A stretch of 15,751 bases of DNA from Bacteroidaceae bacterium (GTDB lineage Bacteria; Bacteroidota; Bacteroidia; Bacteroidales; Bacteroidaceae): positions 1-15,751 of the forward strand of contig CABIXF010000064.1 of assembly GCA_902362595.1 (NCBI GenBank). Reading direction: 5' to 3'. This document shows, in pieces, positions 7,967 through 15,751 of the stretch; positions within the stretch are counted from its first letter, which is position 1; every line of letters begins with the position of its first letter. Below the pieces are notes generated by a model, which saw only the letters and a program-made list of their open reading frames with translations, made no database searches and was not told the origin of the DNA. The translations under genes were made by a program, and so were the position numbers.

Positions 7967-8005
7967 ATTTCCCCGTGAGACAGTCTGGCTGCACCACGGG
8001 GAAAT
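7967..8005 (-). terminator. Strong rho-independent terminator of the V-ATPase operon
   Basis: ATTTCCCCGTG (7967-7977) and CACGGGGAAAT (7995-8005) form a perfect 11-bp stem around a 17-base loop. On the minus strand it runs straight into a tract of T residues followed by GTG. It starts 18 bases after the subunit K stop and isolates the ATPase operon from the glycogen operon. Confidence 0.93.
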
Positions 8006-8023
8006 GTAATGATTAACTAATTT

Positions 8024-8509
<486 letters not shown>

Positions 8510-8526
8510 TTAATTACTTTGTTATA

Positions 8527-10335
8527 TTAATTCTTGAAAGGTTTATATTCCTTTCCTCCTCCTTCGTACCCAGCATTCTTGAAGAATTCCACGAAGGTCA
8601 GACGCATCGGATGCACCATGGCACCCAACACATTCATAAAGATATTGATGGCATGGCCGATGACAAATATCAGTACCATGACGATAGGACCGGCAATCAC
8701 ATTGTCCGGGCTCATTCCGACAGCCAGACTGTTGAATACACTGGCCAGAATGCCACCGGAAAGGCCCAAGGCAAACAGACGGACGTACGACAAGACATCA
8801 CCCAGCAAGCCGGTAGCCATGTTGTAGCTGTCCCACAACCCTAAACCGATATTGACAAACACATTCTTATCCGGACTATTGTACAGATAAGCCATCAGTA
8901 CGCCAATACCCAAAAAGACCAGATGCAGGGTACCTCCCATTGCCATTACACCCGGAGCCGCAAAAGCAACCGCCGTGCTGACCAGAATCAAAATCCAACC
9001 AATGGTAGAGATGGCATATTTCACACCAAACTGAATAGTCTGATTGACAGCTTTCAGAATCATACCGAAAATAATCTGTACTCCTCCCAGAATCAGTGAA
9101 AGATTGAACATTTGCTGGTTGTCCAGCGAAATGGATTCCTTCAAAGTCTGGAAAAGCGGCAGTTGGATATCATACAGGTTAAAGCCGAAACAGGTACCCG
9201 TCAGCAAACCGCACACCATGGTCGAAGCGCCCAAAATCTGCACCAAAGTCAGAATCGGCTTCATGGATGCACTCAGTTTCTTAGCAAACAAGCGATACAA
9301 TGTGACGGCCAGCAACATAAACAAGCCATATCCGGAATCTCCCAGGCAGAGACCGAAGAACAGCATAAAGAACGGAGCAAAGAACGGCGTCAAGTCCAGT
9401 TCGTTGTACTTCGGCAACATATACAGCCGCATAATCGGCTCAAACAACCGGAAGAAGCCTTTATTCTCCAAAAGGATAGGTACATCATCCCCCGGTACAG
9501 GAGCCGCTGTCTCATAATAGACTTCCTGCGAACGAAGATACTCGGTCATTTCCGCTACACGTTCCGTGGGAATCCATCCCTCCAGCAACATCAGCTTATT
9601 GTCGGCCAATGCATCGGTACTCAATACTACCTTCGAGAACTCAATCTGCGAATGTACCCGATGCTGGGCAGCCTGCAAATCCGGAATTACAGTTCCGGCC
9701 AGTTCCTTCAATTTATTTTGAAGGGTTTCCTGCTGCGCCTTCAAATCGGTCACGGTTTGTTGTAAGACGGAAAGCGAATTTTCCGGTAACTTGGCTGTTT
9801 CCACTTCCAGTTCCGGCACAGCATCACCTTTCGTAATCGTTACAAAATAGAGTTTCGAACCAACCCGGTTAATGACCGTAGCATGATACAAGTCCGTCCA
9901 TTCCGGCTTGAACTGCTTTTCCGAACAGATATAAAAACCTATCTGATAACCGGCTGCCTGTAAGCGGGAAATATTTTGAGGGTCAAAATCGCCCCATGGT
10001 TCCAATGCGGTCGCCTCTTTTTCTACCGCCTGAAGGCGATGGGCAAGTTGCTGCGACTGATGAAGCAATTCTTCCGTTTGCTGCAAGGCTTGTTCTCCGC
10101 TATCCGCGTCCCCTTCACGGGCTTCAGCAGAAGGCACTCCCATTCCCTGCAACAATTTGATGGCAGAAGCATACCGGGCCGACAAGCGGATACTCTCCTG
10201 CAAGGAAGCATTCTCAGCCCCTCCCTGTGCCTTTGTCACCACATGTACGACTCCCAGGTCACGGATACTTTTCAAAAAACAATCATACTCTTTATGGTAC
10301 ACCAAAAAAGTAACCTTTGTCATTTTTGCAATCAT
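8527..10335 (-). CDS. ntpI: V-type ATPase subunit I (a-type stator membrane subunit)
   Basis: A 602-residue two-part protein. The N-terminal half (1 to about 310) is soluble with coiled-coil segments (about 80-112 and 187-235) and should contact the peripheral stalk. The C-terminal half holds about seven membrane helices between residues 315 and 580. The ion half-channel carries the essential arginine, R519, in LSYVRLFALGLSGG, along with H561 in GHAINIFMN and the closing MVHPMRLTFVEFF (573-585). PFFMLFFGLCLGDSGYGLF (321-339) is another family signature. The protein is somewhat shorter than the roughly 650 residues of many I subunits because the soluble half is compact. Its ATG overlaps the stop of the subunit D gene (ATGA), suggesting coupled translation. 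Confidence 0.94.
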   Translation of the reverse strand: MIAKMTKVTFLVYHKEYDCFLKSIRDLGVVHVVTKAQGGAENASLQESIRLSARYASAIKLLQGMGVPSAEAREGDADSGEQALQQTEELLHQSQQLAHRLQAVEKEATALEPWGDFDPQNISRLQAAGYQIGFYICSEKQFKPEWTDLYHATVINRVGSKLYFVTITKGDAVPELEVETAKLPENSLSVLQQTVTDLKAQQETLQNKLKELAGTVIPDLQAAQHRVHSQIEFSKVVLSTDALADNKLMLLEGWIPTERVAEMTEYLRSQEVYYETAAPVPGDDVPILLENKGFFRLFEPIMRLYMLPKYNELDLTPFFAPFFMLFFGLCLGDSGYGLFMLLAVTLYRLFAKKLSASMKPILTLVQILGASTMVCGLLTGTCFGFNLYDIQLPLFQTLKESISLDNQQMFNLSLILGGVQIIFGMILKAVNQTIQFGVKYAISTIGWILILVSTAVAFAAPGVMAMGGTLHLVFLGIGVLMAYLYNSPDKNVFVNIGLGLWDSYNMATGLLGDVLSYVRLFALGLSGGILASVFNSLAVGMSPDNVIAGPIVMVLIFVIGHAINIFMNVLGAMVHPMRLTFVEFFKNAGYEGGGKEYKPFKN

Positions 10336-10937
10336 ACTTCCGCCTCCTTTCTTTTCTCCTGAATAGACTTCAAAATCTTCTGAGAGGATTTTGACAAGTT
10401 CTCCTCATCTTCCATAAAGCGTTTGATTTTCCGCAGCGCATCCTGATAACCCGGTATCTGCACCTTTTCAAACAAGTTCACTTTCTGAGTGGTCTTCTTT
10501 CGTGCATGTTCCAACAAATCGAGTTTAGCAAGCGTAAACTCTCTTTCGATAGCTGTTTCGGCAAGTTTCTTCAACAGATGAATACCGTCGGCATACCACT
10601 TCGGGCTACAGAATAAGCTAAATGGCCGGATATCAAACTCCACCTCATCCAGCAACGGAACACGGACGCCTGCAATCTTCCGCACACCCAGATGCACATC
10701 TTTTACCCTTACCAATGAGGCATCAAACTCATTCCAAAGGGCATGCATGTGCTCGTATGAGGAGATTTGCGCTTCCAGTCGTTCCTCCAGCCCGGCAGCT
10801 TCTTCCTTGCAGCGTTTCACTTCCATGCGCAAGGCACTCTCCTTATTCTTAATGATAGGGAGCGTACGCACACGGACCTTCAGCTGCTTTTCAAGCTGTT
10901 GCAAAGAGGTCTTGTTATACTGAAATTTTATTGCCAT
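10332..10937 (-). CDS. ntpD: V-type ATPase subunit D (central rotor shaft)
   Basis: A 201-residue, highly charged helical protein. It begins with FQYNKTSLQQLEKQLKVR (5-22) and has long helices at both ends that should pair as an antiparallel coiled coil. The middle holds KIAGVRVPLLDEVEF (87-101). This fits subunit D, the shaft that turns inside the A3B3 head and, in most enzymes, binds subunit F and the C/d adaptor. No F gene is seen in this operon. The C-terminal end (residues 160-201) is lysine and glutamate rich, as usual. The gene lies 17 bases after subunit B and overlaps subunit I by four bases. Confidence 0.93.
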   Translation of the reverse strand: MAIKFQYNKTSLQQLEKQLKVRVRTLPIIKNKESALRMEVKRCKEEAAGLEERLEAQISSYEHMHALWNEFDASLVRVKDVHLGVRKIAGVRVPLLDEVEFDIRPFSLFCSPKWYADGIHLLKKLAETAIEREFTLAKLDLLEHARKKTTQKVNLFEKVQIPGYQDALRKIKRFMEDEENLSKSSQKILKSIQEKRKEAEV

Positions 10938-10954
10938 TTTAAAGTCTTATATTT

Positions 10955-12274
10955 TTATTTCTTCCAATACTGATCTACGAATTCTTTCTTGATGTTCACC
11001 TCTTCCGGCTTGAAATATTTCCGGAACAATCCCCAGGTCACATCCAACATTTCGGTCGTGTTCAGGTTCACATCGATAGCCAGCAACTGGTTGGCATAAT
11101 CCTTGGCAAAAGCCAACGCACGTTCATCGTAATTGGTCAGGTCGAAACCGTTTTCCATCTTGGTCTTGGCATTGGCTGCATCGGCATACAGACGTACGGC
11201 GGCATTCATCACCTGCGGATGATCTTTACGGGTCTTCTTACCGCTTACCAGCTGTTTCAAACGTGACAATGAACGGAACGGATCGACAATTACCTTACCG
11301 ATATCGCTGTCACGACGCAAAAAGAGCTGACCTTCTGTGATGTAACCTGTATTATCCGGCACTGCATGCGTAATATCTCCTCCCGAAAGGGTGGTCACCG
11401 CAATAATCGTGATAGACCCTCCACTCGGGAACTGTACAGCTTTCTCGTAAATCTTCGCCAAGTCGGAATAGAGTGAACCCGGCATAGAATCCTTCGACGG
11501 AATCTGGTCCATACGGTTGGACACGATAGCCAACGCATCGGCATACGAAGTCATATCCGTCAGCAATACCAGTACCTTTTCATTGTGCTCCACCGCAAAA
11601 TATTCGGCAGCAGTCAATGCCATATCCGGAATCAGCAGACGTTCTACCGGCGGATTCTCCGTGGTATTCACAAAACTGATGATACGGTCGAGGGCACCTG
11701 CGTTCGAGAATACATTCTTAAAATAAAGGTAGTCGTCGTTTGTCATACCCATACCACCCAAAATAATCTTATCGGTCTGCGCACGCAAGGCCACATTGGC
11801 CATTACCTGATTGAAAGGCTGGTCCGGGTCGGCAAAGAACGGAATCTTCTGTCCGGACACCAGCGTATTGTTGAGGTCGATACCGGCAATACCCGTTGCT
11901 ATCAGCTCTGAAGGCTGCTTACGACGGACCGGATTCACCGACGGACCACCGATTTCCACTTCCGTACCTTCCACCTCCGGTCCTCCGTCAATCGGTTCAC
12001 CGAAAGCATTGAAGAAACGTCCGGCCAGCTGCTCGCTCACTTTCAATGTAGGAGACTTGCCTAAGAAAACAACCTCTGCATTAGTCGGAATACCTTCCGT
12101 ACCTTCAAAAACCTGCAGGGTCACCTCATCTCCGGCAATCTTCACCACCTGCGCCAGCTTGCCGTTCACCATAGCCAGTTCATCGTAACCTACTCCCGTC
12201 GCTTTCAGCGAACAAGTAGCCTTGGTTATCTGGCTAATCTTTGTATATATTTTTTGAAAAGCTTTTGTCGCCAT
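10955..12274 (-). CDS. ntpB: V-type ATPase subunit B (non-catalytic nucleotide-site subunit)
   Basis: A 439-residue member of the ATPase head. It has an N-terminal beta-barrel (about 1-75) and then the RecA-like core. The place of the Walker A loop is taken by SGQKIPFFADPDQPFN (140-155), which lacks the GKT of the catalytic subunit; this loss defines subunit B. VLVLLTDMTSYADAL (234-248), QIPSKDSMPGSLYSDLA (257-273) and GGSITIIAVTTLSGGDITH (285-303) are family signatures. The catalytic arginine finger is likely R338 in PFRSLSRLK. The C-terminal helical domain ends in DQYWKK. It alternates with subunit A in a hexamer and completes its active sites. The gene is spaced 24 bases from A and 17 from D. 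Length is close to the roughly 460 residues usual in the family. Confidence 0.96.
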   Translation of the reverse strand: MATKAFQKIYTKISQITKATCSLKATGVGYDELAMVNGKLAQVVKIAGDEVTLQVFEGTEGIPTNAEVVFLGKSPTLKVSEQLAGRFFNAFGEPIDGGPEVEGTEVEIGGPSVNPVRRKQPSELIATGIAGIDLNNTLVSGQKIPFFADPDQPFNQVMANVALRAQTDKIILGGMGMTNDDYLYFKNVFSNAGALDRIISFVNTTENPPVERLLIPDMALTAAEYFAVEHNEKVLVLLTDMTSYADALAIVSNRMDQIPSKDSMPGSLYSDLAKIYEKAVQFPSGGSITIIAVTTLSGGDITHAVPDNTGYITEGQLFLRRDSDIGKVIVDPFRSLSRLKQLVSGKKTRKDHPQVMNAAVRLYADAANAKTKMENGFDLTNYDERALAFAKDYANQLLAIDVNLNTTEMLDVTWGLFRKYFKPEEVNIKKEFVDQYWKK

Positions 12275-12298
12275 TTTCTACCCATTTATTGATTTCAC

Positions 12299-14056
12299 TT
12301 ATTTTACTTTTCGTTCAGCCACCAGTTCCTGCAGCTGTTTCCGGAACTCCGTGTACTGCGGAGAGCGGAACGGTGAATAGTTCATCTGCTTGCAGATATT
12401 AATCATCTTCTTGAAGTAGTCCATTACTTCCACAAAATTGTCGAAGCTGAAATCCGTATGACAAATATCAATCACCATATTCACGATTTCTTCCTGACGT
12501 TCCATCGGAGTCACTGCATCCACCTCGTCAAACGCATCCTGCTGCAAAATCACAAAGTCAATCAGTTCTGATTTCCAGAAAATCACGTGATATTCCACCG
12601 GCACACCGTCATCACCCAAGATGTTAATCTGCTCGGCGATTTCCTTACCACGCAACAGACGCGTCTTCAGTTCTGTCACCTTGCCAATCCATTCTCCATT
12701 GATATGCTCTGTGATATAGGACTCAAATTCAGGATATTCCAGATACTTTGAATAAGAATCAATCGGGTTTACGGCCGGATAACGCTTACGGTCTGCACGT
12801 TCCTGCTCCAAAGCGTAAAAACAGCGGGCTACCTTCTTCGTATTTTCCGTCACCGGTTCCTTCAAGTTACCTCCGGCCGGTGATACCGTACCGATAAAAG
12901 TAATAGAACCCGTCTGTCCATTGTTCAGGTGTACAAATCCCGCACGACCGTAGAAGTTGGAGATAATGGCAGAAAGGTCCATCGGGAACGCATCCGGTCC
13001 GGGAAGTTCCTCCATACGGTTGGACATCTCACGCAAAGCTTGTGCCCAACGAGAAGTAGAGTCGGCCATCAACAAGACCTTCAGTCCCATGGCACGATAA
13101 AATTCAGCCATCGTCATAGCCGTATACACAGATGCTTCACGGGCAGCTACCGGCATATTGGAAGTATTGGCCACGATAATTGTACGCTCCATCAGCTTCC
13201 GTCCTGTATGCGGGTCTACCAGCTCCGGGAACTCTGTAAAGATTTCCACTACCTCATTGGCACGTTCACCACAAGCTGCAATAATCACGATATCCGCCTC
13301 GGCCTGTTTGGAAATCGCGTGCTGAAGCACCGTCTTTCCTGTACCAAACGGTCCCGGAATAAATCCCGTACCTCCTTCCACAATCGGGTTCATCGTATCA
13401 ATGACACGCACACCTGTTTCCAGCAGTTTATAAGGACGCGGCTTCTCTTTATAATTGGTCATCGCCTTCTTCACCGGCCATTTCTGGATCATATTTACCG
13501 GAATCTCGTTGCCTTCCGCATCCATCAAGACTGCGACTGTATCTTCTATCGTATATTCACCTTCCGCTACAATGGATTTCACCTTATAAGTGCCCTGAAG
13601 CTGGAAAGGTACCATAATCTTCAATGGCTGATGGTTTTCTTCCACTTCACCCAACCAGGCAGAAGGCCCCACTTCATCACCGGCATTCACGATCGGTTTG
13701 AATAACCATTTCTTTTCCTTGTCCAGCGGATAAGTGTACTGGCCACGTTTCAAGAATACCCCCTCCATTTTGTCAAGGTCATTCTGCAAGCCATCATAGT
13801 TTTTTGAAAGCATGCCCGGTCCCAATGTCACTTCCAGCATGTGGCCCGTAAATTCGGCTTCCGCACCCACTTTCAGTCCACGTGTACTTTCAAAAACCTG
13901 TACATACACATTTTTGCCCACCACTTTGATGACTTCAGCCATCAGGCGGTCGCCTCCGGTCGAAATGTAACAGATTTCGTTCTGTGCCACCGGACCGTCG
14001 ACTGTCAATGTAACCATATTGGCGATTACGCCTATCACAGTTCCTTTTGTTGCCAT
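12299..14056 (-). CDS. ntpA: V-type ATPase catalytic subunit A
   Basis: A 585-residue catalytic subunit. It has an N-terminal barrel (about 1-75), the extra 'bulge' domain specific to A subunits (about 115-190), a RecA-like core and a helical C-terminus. Walker A is GPFGTGKT (235-242, K241), the catalytic glutamate is E264 in ACGERANEVVE, and VLLMADSTSRWAQALREMS (327-345) is the Walker B and signature region. PAVNPIDSYSKYLE (427-440) is the C-terminal nucleotide-site segment. All residues needed for ATP hydrolysis appear present. ATP use would drive ion export, or the enzyme could run in reverse if the gradient allows. It lies 15 bases after the DUF2764 gene. Confidence 0.97.
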   Translation of the reverse strand: MATKGTVIGVIANMVTLTVDGPVAQNEICYISTGGDRLMAEVIKVVGKNVYVQVFESTRGLKVGAEAEFTGHMLEVTLGPGMLSKNYDGLQNDLDKMEGVFLKRGQYTYPLDKEKKWLFKPIVNAGDEVGPSAWLGEVEENHQPLKIMVPFQLQGTYKVKSIVAEGEYTIEDTVAVLMDAEGNEIPVNMIQKWPVKKAMTNYKEKPRPYKLLETGVRVIDTMNPIVEGGTGFIPGPFGTGKTVLQHAISKQAEADIVIIAACGERANEVVEIFTEFPELVDPHTGRKLMERTIIVANTSNMPVAAREASVYTAMTMAEFYRAMGLKVLLMADSTSRWAQALREMSNRMEELPGPDAFPMDLSAIISNFYGRAGFVHLNNGQTGSITFIGTVSPAGGNLKEPVTENTKKVARCFYALEQERADRKRYPAVNPIDSYSKYLEYPEFESYITEHINGEWIGKVTELKTRLLRGKEIAEQINILGDDGVPVEYHVIFWKSELIDFVILQQDAFDEVDAVTPMERQEEIVNMVIDICHTDFSFDNFVEVMDYFKKMINICKQMNYSPFRSPQYTEFRKQLQELVAERKVK

Positions 14057-14071
14057 TCTATTTTATTTTTA

Positions 14072-14911
14072 CTATTTTCTAAACTCTTCCGGAATCTGTA
14101 CTTCTTCCTTCAAATGCTGAATCATCTGACGGAACAGTTCGCTTCCCTTTTCTTTATCCAGTGAAATCCAGCGTTCAATCATCTCCAGCTGTAACAAAAA
14201 GACAAACAGACGCTCTATTGTAAAATAATTGAAGAACGACTCATCCTCCAACCATTTCCAAGCCAGCAAATCTGTTTTCTTTTCCCGTTCCACCAGTTCA
14301 TCCATTTCTGCAATACGTTGCAAGTCTTCCATATACTCCAACTGCTCCCCCAAGCCGAAATCACGCGCATTCGACGTTCTCAACAGTTCACAGACCTCGG
14401 TATCTCCCACTATCCGTGGAGCTACTTCCAATTTATATTTACGTGAGATAAAAGCAGAAAGGATATTGTTCACATTCAGACTGAACTCAAACCAACGACT
14501 CACAAAGCGATTACTACATTTCATGGCATACGCATAATAAGCAGCCGCAAGTGCTTCCTCAGCAACGAAATGTTCTTCACCTGCACTCTGAAGATACAAT
14601 GCTACGAAATCATACAAATAAGAAGGGAATTTTTTCTCACGAGCATCTCCCTGACGAACTGCTTCCACTAAAAGCAACAAATCTTTAGCCGAATAATTGC
14701 CTCTTTTGTCAATTTCAGCCTCCTTATTTCTTAATAATTTCAGTAGATTTACGTTATCAAACTTCAGGTAAAACAAATCAATCAATTTTTTGTCTTTATC
14801 AGACAGAGAAGGATAAAGTTCAGATTTAAAGTTTTCAACGGTATAGCTTAGTTTGCCATCATCTAAAGACAAAGTAGGCAAACCAGCTACCAAATAATAA
14901 TAGTTGCTCAT
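14072..14911 (-). CDS. DUF2764 family protein, V-ATPase operon component, likely divergent subunit C/d
   Basis: A 279-residue, mainly helical soluble protein starting SNYYYLVAGLPTLSLDDGK, which I recognise as the DUF2764 type found in Bacteroidota, chlamydial and spirochaete V-ATPase operons. Its position between E and A is where many operons carry subunit C. It contains segments resembling the repeated subunit C motif in which an acidic/aromatic stretch leads to N-(I/L)-x-x-L-(L/I)-R: LFYLKFDNVNLLKLLRNK (46-63) and WFEFSLNVNNILSAFISRKY (140-159). A C-terminal E-rich helix (232-248) resembles the third repeat. Subunit C/d is the funnel that couples the rotor shaft to the proteolipid ring, so a divergent C is a reasonable inference. 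No transmembrane helices or catalytic motifs are visible. It is nine bases after the E gene and 15 before A. Confidence 0.85.
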   Translation of the reverse strand: MSNYYYLVAGLPTLSLDDGKLSYTVENFKSELYPSLSDKDKKLIDLFYLKFDNVNLLKLLRNKEAEIDKRGNYSAKDLLLLVEAVRQGDAREKKFPSYLYDFVALYLQSAGEEHFVAEEALAAAYYAYAMKCSNRFVSRWFEFSLNVNNILSAFISRKYKLEVAPRIVGDTEVCELLRTSNARDFGLGEQLEYMEDLQRIAEMDELVEREKKTDLLAWKWLEDESFFNYFTIERLFVFLLQLEMIERWISLDKEKGSELFRQMIQHLKEEVQIPEEFRK

Positions 14912-14920
14912 GCCATTGGA

Positions 14921-15511
14921 TTAAAACAACATTTTAACTAACTGAGGACGAAGGAATTCTTTAAAATAGTTTTCAAACTCTTCCTCTCCGAAATTCACCT
15001 TATAAGAGCCGTCTGCAGGCGAAATGGAAAACAACATCTTCATTCCATTCACCTGGTTAATCGTAACTCCCTTATCCAGCAATGCCTTCGCCTTTACAGT
15101 GAAATATTTTTTCAAACTGTCCGCATCTTTCACTGAAATTTCAATCGGTTCATTGGCGGACCATTTTTCAGCTAATGTCAGAATAAATTTATAAAGGAAT
15201 TCTTTATCTGCGGTAAAGCCCTTCACTGCCTCTTCCACAGTCTGGTTAGTCAGCAGATTAGCGACTTCGGTCTTCAATGCGTTCACCGCCTGACCTGCAA
15301 AAAGTTTTAACTCCGATTTCGTGTTTTCAGTCAGTTCATCAGCCTTTTTTTTCGCATCAGCCAATATTGATTCGGCCTGTTTCTTCGCATCTTCAATCAA
15401 CTTCTCCGCCTGAGCCTGAGCTTCACTTACCAAGCGTTGAGCTTCCTCATTTCCTTTCTCTACCCCTTCACGATAGATTTTATCGGTTAGCTCTTGAATC
15501 TTGTTTTCCAT
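14921..15511 (-). CDS. ntpE: V-type ATPase subunit E (peripheral stalk)
   Basis: A 196-residue protein. Residues 1 to about 75 form a long charged helix with repeated Ala, Glu and Lys (for example EAQAQAEKLIEDAKKQAESI, 29-48), expected to coil with a stator partner. Residues 80-196 form the globular domain that binds the top of subunit B. Stator subunit E normally pairs with a G/H-type helix. No gene for that partner is seen in this operon, so it is encoded elsewhere, is replaced, or is absent. It is the first gene of the operon, with a putative promoter 54 bases upstream of its ATG. Confidence 0.9.
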   Translation of the reverse strand: MENKIQELTDKIYREGVEKGNEEAQRLVSEAQAQAEKLIEDAKKQAESILADAKKKADELTENTKSELKLFAGQAVNALKTEVANLLTNQTVEEAVKGFTADKEFLYKFILTLAEKWSANEPIEISVKDADSLKKYFTVKAKALLDKGVTINQVNGMKMLFSISPADGSYKVNFGEEEFENYFKEFLRPQLVKMLF

Positions 15512-15564
15512 GATGATTTATATTTATAAAAGTTTACTGCTAATATAGGATTTTTTTCACAGTC

Positions 15565-15572
15565 CAAATATA
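15565..15572 (-). promoter_or_regulatory. Putative -7 box of the V-ATPase operon
   Basis: The minus strand reads TATATTTG, a full match to TAnnTTTG. ATTG at 15592-15595 (three of four to TTTG) lies 19 bases upstream. A transcript would carry a leader of about 45 bases before the subunit E start. Confidence 0.5.
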
Positions 15573-15596
15573 GCAACTTTTTTATTCAAAGCAATT

Positions 15597-15613
15597 ATAT
15601 TCATCATGAATAT
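15597..15613. promoter_or_regulatory. Perfect inverted repeat between divergent promoters, candidate operator
   Basis: ATATTCAT, one central C, then ATGAATAT: eight-base arms with exact symmetry. It lies immediately upstream of the -33 region of the V-ATPase promoter and about 80 bases upstream of the divergent -7 box. It could bind a dimeric regulator, though short AT-rich symmetry can arise by chance. Confidence 0.4.
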
Positions 15614-15692
15614 TTGACTGAAATATCTCTAAAAAAGACCAATATAGAATCGGCTCAACGTAAAAATCTGAGGAGTAAACCGTATAAAATCG

Positions 15693-15700
15693 TATCTTTG
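15693..15700 (+). promoter_or_regulatory. Putative -7 box of the divergent gene at the right edge
   Basis: TATCTTTG on the plus strand is the exact common Bacteroides -7 form and is followed by CA. It lies 23 bases before an ATG at 15724. No TTTG is found at the -33 distance. Confidence 0.5.
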
Positions 15701-15723
15701 CAAACAACGAATCATCAGCAGCT

Positions 15724-15751
15724 ATGGAAACAAACGGTTATCGCCTCCTTC
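15724..15751 (+). CDS. Start of a divergent gene, cut by the window edge
   Basis: An ATG opens a frame reading METNGYRLL before the window ends. The only support is the good -7 box just upstream and the fact that the 200 bases before it are non-coding and AT-rich. Nine codons are too few to name a product. Confidence 0.4.

Noticed and set aside
7761..7997. A 78-codon minus-strand frame in the gap between the ATPase and glycogen operons
   Set aside because: It begins inside the terminator hairpin loop, overlaps the glycogen synthase start, and has a Phe/Ile-rich composition that simply reflects AT-rich DNA. The overlap also spans the putative promoter.
12929..13705. A 258-codon plus-strand open frame rich in His and Arg
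   Set aside because: It is antisense to the catalytic core of V-ATPase subunit A and has no motif of its own.

Overview
The window looks like chromosomal DNA from a gut-type Bacteroidota, most likely Bacteroides, Phocaeicola or a close relative. The evidence is the gene set and order: a V-type ATPase operon with a DUF2764 gene in the subunit C slot, beside a GT3 glycogen synthase and a short-type alpha-glucan phosphorylase. Several intergenic regions also hold TAnnTTTG-type (Bacteroides sigma-ABfr) -7 boxes. All complete genes are on the minus strand, so transcription runs from right to left. Only the first nine codons of a divergent gene at the far right lie on the plus strand.

Right to centre (about 15.7 to 8.0 kb): a divergent promoter region is followed by a seven-gene V-type ATPase operon in the order E, DUF2764, A, B, D, I, K, ending at a strong rho-independent terminator (7967-8005). 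No recognisable subunit C, F or G/H is present. The K proteolipid keeps the full set of residues that coordinate Na+ in Enterococcus hirae NtpK, which suggests a Na+-coupled enzyme. The DUF2764 protein has repeated motifs that resemble subunit C/d.

Centre (7.8 to 3.5 kb): a two-gene glycogen operon encodes a eukaryote-like GT3 glycogen synthase and then a GT35 alpha-glucan phosphorylase. It is closed by a second clear terminator (3463-3500). Together the products store glucose as glycogen and release it as glucose-1-phosphate.

Left (3.4 to 0.9 kb): an OmpR-family response regulator and a histidine kinase overlap by an ATGA. After 103 bases comes a secreted PepSY-like protein gene, and then a 14-bp hairpin terminator. 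The promoter region of the PepSY-like gene holds an 8-bp direct repeat with an 11-bp period, as expected for an OmpR-family binding site. This suggests the two-component system controls that gene.

Far left (0.8 kb to the edge): only the N-terminal 230 or so residues remain of what looks like a secreted alpha-L-rhamnosidase-like (GH78) protein. The reading frame changes character exactly at a perfect 20-bp palindrome, which is followed by more GGATAA/TTATCC repeats and AT-rich DNA. This looks like a gene cut by an insertion, deletion or recombination whose other side lies outside the window.

No tRNA, rRNA, CRISPR array or recognisable transposase gene was seen.
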